The notes under the pieces: generated by a model | What the model saw: the letters and a program-made list of their open reading frames with translations, nothing else | The model's database searches: none | What the model was told of the DNA's origin: nothing | Shown here: one piece after another, positions 60,259-64,000 of the stretch | Layout: the number at the start of each line of letters is the position of its first letter | How positions within the stretch are numbered: position 1 is the stretch's first letter | Source of the DNA: Gordonia sp049847105 | Lineage (GTDB): Bacteria; Actinomycetota; Actinomycetes; Mycobacteriales; Mycobacteriaceae | Direction of reading: 5' to 3' | Length of the DNA stretch: 64,000 nucleotides | NCBI RefSeq assembly: GCF_049847105.1 | Contig: NZ_JBNCNS010000002.1 | Location: 744,001 to 808,000 of the forward strand | Translations under genes and position numbers: made by a program

Positions 60259-60967
60259 CAAGTACCTCGCGCAGATGTGCGATCGACCCGACCGTCCATG
60301 CGGCCGCGTCGTCCTCCCCATGCAGAGCGTAGCCCCAACGCACGAGGATCGCCGGTATACCGAACAACGCTGCGCCCTCGACGTCGTGGGCCCGGTCACC
60401 GAGCATCACCACCGGCGTATCGGTCACATGTGTGGCGGGGTCTGCCGAGATCCCCAATTGGGCGAGGGCATGCGCGATTACGTCGGACTTGGCGCGACGG
60501 GTGCCGTCGTCGCTGGCGCCCGCGATGAACCGGAAATGGTGGGCCAGCCCGAAATGATCAAGGATGGCTCGGGCGGTGCCTTCGTTTTTCGAGGTCGCCA
60601 CGGCCAGCGTGCGTCCGGTCGAGGCCAGATCTTCGAGGAGACCGGGCATGCCGTCGAAGACGGAGTTCTCCAGCCAACCGACATCCGTGTAACGCCGGCG
60701 ATATGCGCGCATGGCCGCATCGGCGGTCTCCTGATCGAGGCCGATGGCAGTGAGGGTGTCGATCATCGGTGGGCCCGCGATGCCCGCGATCACTTCCGGG
60801 GCCGGCTCAGGGGCATCGACCTCGGCCAGCGCATGCCGGAAACTGTTGGCGATGCCCGTGAAGCTGTCGGTGATGGTGCCGTCGAGATCGATGAGCAGGA
60901 CGGTGGCCGGGTCTGCGGGATCCGGTCGGGCGGGCAGGACGTCGGCGGCCTCAGGCATGTCGGTCAC
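60251..60967 (-). CDS. ptkA: HAD-superfamily phosphatase, PtkA-like
   Basis: A ~238-aa HAD protein of the phosphoglycolate-phosphatase type. Motif I is LLIDLDGTITDS near 25, motif II VATSKNEGTA, motif III Lys in AKSDVI, and motif IV MLGDRAHDVEGA. In M. tuberculosis the gene at this place (Rv2232) is reported as protein tyrosine kinase PtkA, despite its HAD fold. I use that symbol by position and fold. Start GTG 60967 or ATG 60958. Divergent from cobC. Confidence 0.85.
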   Translation of the reverse strand: MTDMPEAADVLPARPDPADPATVLLIDLDGTITDSFTGIANSFRHALAEVDAPEPAPEVIAGIAGPPMIDTLTAIGLDQETADAAMRAYRRRYTDVGWLENSVFDGMPGLLEDLASTGRTLAVATSKNEGTARAILDHFGLAHHFRFIAGASDDGTRRAKSDVIAHALAQLGISADPATHVTDTPVVMLGDRAHDVEGAALFGIPAILVRWGYALHGEDDAAAWTVGSIAHLREVLGV

Positions 60968-60997
60968 TGTTCCATCGTGCACGTAGGCTGGTGATTT

Positions 60998-62053
60998 ATG
61001 ACATCGGGGCTGTTCGCGCGGCATCGTCACGGCGATGCCGACGCCGAACCCGGCCTGGTCGACTTCGCGGTCAACGTGCGAAGTGGCCCGCCGGAGTTCA
61101 TCTGTGACGCGATCGCACGTCGGATCGGCGATCTGGCGCAGTATCCGTCGATCTCCGATCAGGAGAAGGCGATTACCGCCATCGCGGCGGCGCACGGCAG
61201 GCCGCGCGACGAGGTGCTCCTGCTGTCCGGCGCCGCCGAGGGGTTCGAGTTGCTGCCGCGCCTGGCGCCCCGGCATGCCGCCTTGATCCAGCCGTCGTTC
61301 ACCGAACCCGAACTCGCCCTGCGGTCCGCGGGGGTACCGATCACCGACGTGGTCCTGCCGCCGCCGTGGGAATTGGTGCCCGACGCGGTGCCCGACGACG
61401 CGGATCTGGTGGTGCTCGGCAACCCCACCAACCCGACGTCGGTGCTGCATCCGGTGTCCGCCATCGAGAGTCTGCGGAGGCCGGGGCGGCTGGTGGTGGT
61501 CGACGAGGCATTCGCCGACATCACCCTCGATCCAGGGACCCGGCAGAGTGAGCCTGCGTCGATCGCCGGCGACCGCGCCGAAGACGTGATCGTCATCCGA
61601 AGCGTGACAAAGACATTCGGCTTGGCCGGCCTGCGAGCCGGTTATCTGCTCGCCGCGGCGGCGGTGATCGGGCGGCTCACCGTCGGCCGTCGTCCGTGGC
61701 CGCTCGGGACCCTTGCACTGACCGCGCTGACCGAATGCGTCGGCCCCGAGGGGCAACGGTATGCCCGCGAGCAGGCCGAGGTGATCGCGGCAGACCGGGC
61801 GGAGATGGTGGCGCAGTTGACCGCCGCGGGGATCGAGGTCTGCGTGGCACCGAGCGCGTCGTTTGTGCTGACTGCGATGCCCGACGCCCTCGAGATGAAG
61901 AGACGATTGCGCGACAAGGGATTCGCCGTCCGGAGCGCTGCGAATTTCGTGGGGCTCGACGACCGGCACCTGCGGCTTGCGGTGCGCGATGCGGCGACCA
62001 CCCGGTCGTTGATCGCGGCCATCGACGAAGTACGAGAGGAGCTCGGATCATGA
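60998..62053 (+). CDS. cobC: CobC-type PLP aminotransferase/threonine-phosphate decarboxylase
   Basis: A 351-aa fold-type I PLP enzyme. It shows DFAVNVRSGPPEFI, LLSGAAEGFELLPRL, VVLGNPTNPTSVLHP, and the PLP-binding Lys in SVTKTFGLAGLRAGYLL near 208. The relatives are histidinol-phosphate aminotransferase and the B12 enzyme that makes aminopropanol phosphate. Position beside cobD and the Rv2231c-like order favour B12. ATG 60998 with TAGGCT 8 bases upstream may be leaderless. It overlaps the Nif3 gene by 4 bases. Confidence 0.85.
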   Translation: MTSGLFARHRHGDADAEPGLVDFAVNVRSGPPEFICDAIARRIGDLAQYPSISDQEKAITAIAAAHGRPRDEVLLLSGAAEGFELLPRLAPRHAALIQPSFTEPELALRSAGVPITDVVLPPPWELVPDAVPDDADLVVLGNPTNPTSVLHPVSAIESLRRPGRLVVVDEAFADITLDPGTRQSEPASIAGDRAEDVIVIRSVTKTFGLAGLRAGYLLAAAAVIGRLTVGRRPWPLGTLALTALTECVGPEGQRYAREQAEVIAADRAEMVAQLTAAGIEVCVAPSASFVLTAMPDALEMKRRLRDKGFAVRSAANFVGLDDRHLRLAVRDAATTRSLIAAIDEVREELGS

Positions 62054-63186
62054 CCATATCCGCCGCTGCGAACGTGACCGGTGCGGACGTGATCGAGGTG
62101 CTCGATCGCGCGTACCCCCGACGGCTCGCCGAGCCATGGGACTCGGTGGGCCCCGTCTGTGGGGATCCGACCGAGCCCGTCGGATCGGTGCTGGTGTGCG
62201 TCGACGTCACCGACGCCGTGGTGGACGTGGCCGTCGAATCGGGTGCACAGATGGTGGTCGCCCACCATCCGCTGTTGCTTCGCGGAGTGGATTCTGTTGC
62301 GGCGGACACCGTCAAGGGACGGCTGATCCATCGTCTGATCCGTTCGGGGATCGCTCTGTTCACCGCGCACACCAACGCCGACAGCGCGCGGCCCGGGGTG
62401 TCCGATGCGCTGGCCGAACTCATGGGCCTCGTCGACACCGTCCCGATCGACCCGAAACCTGCTGCGCCCATCGACAAATGGGTTGTGATGGTGCCAGAGG
62501 GCAACGCCGAGCAGGTGAGCGAGGCGATGTTCGCGGCCGGCGCCGGTGCGATCGGAGAATACCGCGACTGCTCGTGGTCGGTGGTCGGCACCGGACAGTT
62601 CGAGGCCCAGGACGCGGCCAATCCGGCGATCGGGGTCATCGGGGAGCGCACTCGCGTTGATGAGGACCGGATCGAGATGGTCGCGGCGCGAGGTCTGCGG
62701 GCAGCGGTCCTCGCCGCGTTGCGCGGTGCACATCCGTATGAGGAACCGGCTTTCGACATCCTCGAACTGGCCGAGACCGCAGACGTCGTGGGTCTCGGAC
62801 GATTCGGACGACTGGCTTCCCCGATGACGGTGCGAGAGTTCGCCGAACGCGCGGCAGAGCGTCTGAGCAGTCCGTCCGGCGTCCGGGTGGCGGGAGACCT
62901 CGACGCCCGCGTCGAGCTGGTCGCCGTGTGCGGCGGTGCAGGCGATTCACTGCTCGACACGGTGACAGCGGTCGGTGCCGACGTGTACCTGACCGGGGAT
63001 CTGAGGCATCACCCGGCCGACGAGAGTCGCCGCCGCGGCGGGCCGGCTCTCGTCGACGCCGGGCACTGGGCGACCGAGTTCCCGTGGTGTGGGCAGGCGG
63101 CGACCCTGCTGTCGGAGTCCCTCGCTGTCGACGTCGCGGTGTACCGCGAGCCGACCGACCCGTTCGCCGTCGTCGGCCGGCCGTGA
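62050..63186 (+). CDS. Nif3-like dinuclear metal-centre protein
   Basis: A 378-aa protein of the Nif3/YbgI (DUF34) family. Metal-site motifs are VAHHPLLLRG near 72, FTAHTNADSA near 105, and DAGHWATEFP near 337. The middle YCII/PII-like insert (about 130-235) is typical of the long form. Members are metal-dependent hydrolases or GTP cyclohydrolase-like proteins of unsettled function. The ATG overlaps the cobC stop. Confidence 0.92.
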   Translation: MTISAAANVTGADVIEVLDRAYPRRLAEPWDSVGPVCGDPTEPVGSVLVCVDVTDAVVDVAVESGAQMVVAHHPLLLRGVDSVAADTVKGRLIHRLIRSGIALFTAHTNADSARPGVSDALAELMGLVDTVPIDPKPAAPIDKWVVMVPEGNAEQVSEAMFAAGAGAIGEYRDCSWSVVGTGQFEAQDAANPAIGVIGERTRVDEDRIEMVAARGLRAAVLAALRGAHPYEEPAFDILELAETADVVGLGRFGRLASPMTVREFAERAAERLSSPSGVRVAGDLDARVELVAVCGGAGDSLLDTVTAVGADVYLTGDLRHHPADESRRRGGPALVDAGHWATEFPWCGQAATLLSESLAVDVAVYREPTDPFAVVGRP

Positions 63187-63331
63187 CGCGGTGTTCCCGG
63201 CCGTGGCCGGGCGCGTACCGTGTGGGGCACCCATCTGCCGCTGTCGGCGGCGATCGGGCACGAGAACAGCAGAGGGATGAGGCATTGGTGACGAGAGCAC
63301 ATCGCGTGCGCGTATCGCGGAGGTTTGCACA

Positions 63332-64000
63332 GTGAAGGTGGACGCAGGAATCCAGCGACAACTCCTCGACCTGGCCGACGCCGACGCCGAACTCGCTCGG
63401 CTGGATCATCGTCGGACGCACCTGCCCGAGGACACCGAGATCACCGAGTTGGACCAGCGGATCGAATCCGCGCGCAATGATCTGGTCCGCGCCGAGATCT
63501 CCGCCGAGGACCTGACTCGCGAGTATCGGCGGATCGACAGTGAGGTGTCGGGGATGGCTTCGCGGGAGGCCAAGGATTCCGCGCAGCTGACCGCGGGCGG
63601 ACTCGCGCCCAAGGCGCTCTCCGAACTGCAGCACGAGTTGTCCGGCCTGGCCCGTCGTCGCGCGTCTCTCGAAGACGATCTGCTCGGCGTCATGGAGCAG
63701 CAGGAGGCGGTCACCGCCGAAGAGCAGCGGGCCGCCGCGACCATCGAACACCTGGACAGCGAGGTCGCGTCCACCCGTGAGCGCAGGAACACCGCATTGT
63801 CGGGGATCGCGGCCGATCACGACGCCGTCGCGGCACGGCGGGAATCGGTCGCGGCCGAGATCACACCGGAACTCCTTGCGGTGTACGAGAAGCAGCGCGC
63901 GACCGGCCGGATCGGCGCGGGCCTGCTGAGGGCCCGCCGATGCGGTGCATGCCGGATGGAGCTGGATCGCGGCACCATCGCCTCGATCGCGGCGAAACCC
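63332..64000 (+). CDS. Coiled-coil zinc-ribbon protein (C4-type), 3' end off the window
   Basis: The first 223 residues of a zf-RING_7/CT398-like protein. A long antiparallel coiled coil (residues ~5-180, e.g. LLDLADADAELARLDHRR) is followed by the first zinc pair CGACRMEL at the end; the second pair lies beyond base 64000. GTG 63332 has CGGAGG 8 bases upstream. In M. tuberculosis it stands between Nif3 (Rv2230c) and an RNase H gene, so nucleic-acid binding is suspected. Confidence 0.9.
   Translation, partial: MKVDAGIQRQLLDLADADAELARLDHRRTHLPEDTEITELDQRIESARNDLVRAEISAEDLTREYRRIDSEVSGMASREAKDSAQLTAGGLAPKALSELQHELSGLARRRASLEDDLLGVMEQQEAVTAEEQRAAATIEHLDSEVASTRERRNTALSGIAADHDAVAARRESVAAEITPELLAVYEKQRATGRIGAGLLRARRCGACRMELDRGTIASIAAKP

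Overview
The window is 64 kb of high-GC DNA. It comes from a mycolic-acid-producing actinobacterium of the order Mycobacteriales, most likely Gordonia or a close relative. The evidence is gene content and order. A FAS-II block (mabR, fabD, acpM, kas, accD6) is present, together with decaprenyl diphosphate synthase, DUF3052, DUF3145, an Mce-associated protein and PtkA/PtpA-type neighbours. Most of the order matches, in segments, two regions I remember from Mycobacterium tuberculosis (around Rv2226-Rv2247 and Rv2343-Rv2391). The genus is an inference. A run of ten N at 42593-42602 shows that this is a scaffolded draft assembly.

Layout. 1-3.8 kb: ferredoxin-sulfite reductase (minus strand, cut by the window edge) with a cysteine-type leader peptide ahead of it, then hemW and a conserved small gene. 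3.9-14.7 kb: a plus-strand housekeeping run (hrcA, dnaJ, rsmE, two alpha/beta hydrolases, phoH with an intein, ybeY, a CorC/HlyC-like CBS protein, a degenerate cytidine-deaminase-fold protein, era). 14.7-24.8 kb: a Pip/YhgE-like membrane protein, recO, uppS, a small hypothetical gene, the divergent zinc pair smtB-zur, glyS, a cold-shock-domain gene overlapping dgt, and dnaG. 24.9-27.6 kb: a secreted cutinase-type hydrolase, a structured 600-base non-coding stretch, and tRNA(CAU) and tRNA-Asn. 27.6-36.6 kb: an accessory metabolic region with regulators (GntR, a TetR protein with two DNA-binding domains), enoyl-CoA hydratase, acyl-CoA synthetase, an NDMA/mycofactocin-type alcohol dehydrogenase, a serine beta-lactamase-like protein and DUF3145.

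36.7-45.5 kb: a repeat element, then the minus-strand mycolate FAS-II operon with its regulator MabR, and pyruvate dehydrogenase E1 (aceE). 45.7-48.4 kb: a lipoprotein, DUF3052, a one-cysteine peroxiredoxin, and a divergent cupin/MarR pair sharing one palindrome. 48.5-49.6 kb: tRNA-Val and a frameshifted GIY-YIG gene. 49.6-56.7 kb: a PrmC-like methylase, a WYL regulator, an aldo/keto reductase, a secreted esterase, a secreted GH1 glycosidase, a mycothiol-type isomerase-fold protein and a spermidine-synthase-like protein. 56.7-64 kb: cobD, SURF1, a zinc metallopeptidase, the HAD/PtpA phosphatase pair, cobC, a Nif3 protein and the start of a coiled-coil zinc-ribbon protein.

The most noteworthy signals are five. 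(1) A 29-codon leader peptide ends in a Cys-containing motif, and an anti-Shine-Dalgarno sequence follows it ahead of sulfite reductase. (2) A class 3-type (Trp/Cys/Thr) intein with both LAGLIDADG motifs sits between the Walker A and Walker B motifs of PhoH. (3) A 31-bp palindrome contains the start codons of both divergent genes, cupin and MarR. (4) A composite inverted-repeat element carries 16-bp tandem repeats. (5) Paired dyad repeats lie in the non-coding DNA beside the tRNAs. I found no CRISPR array, prophage or transposase.
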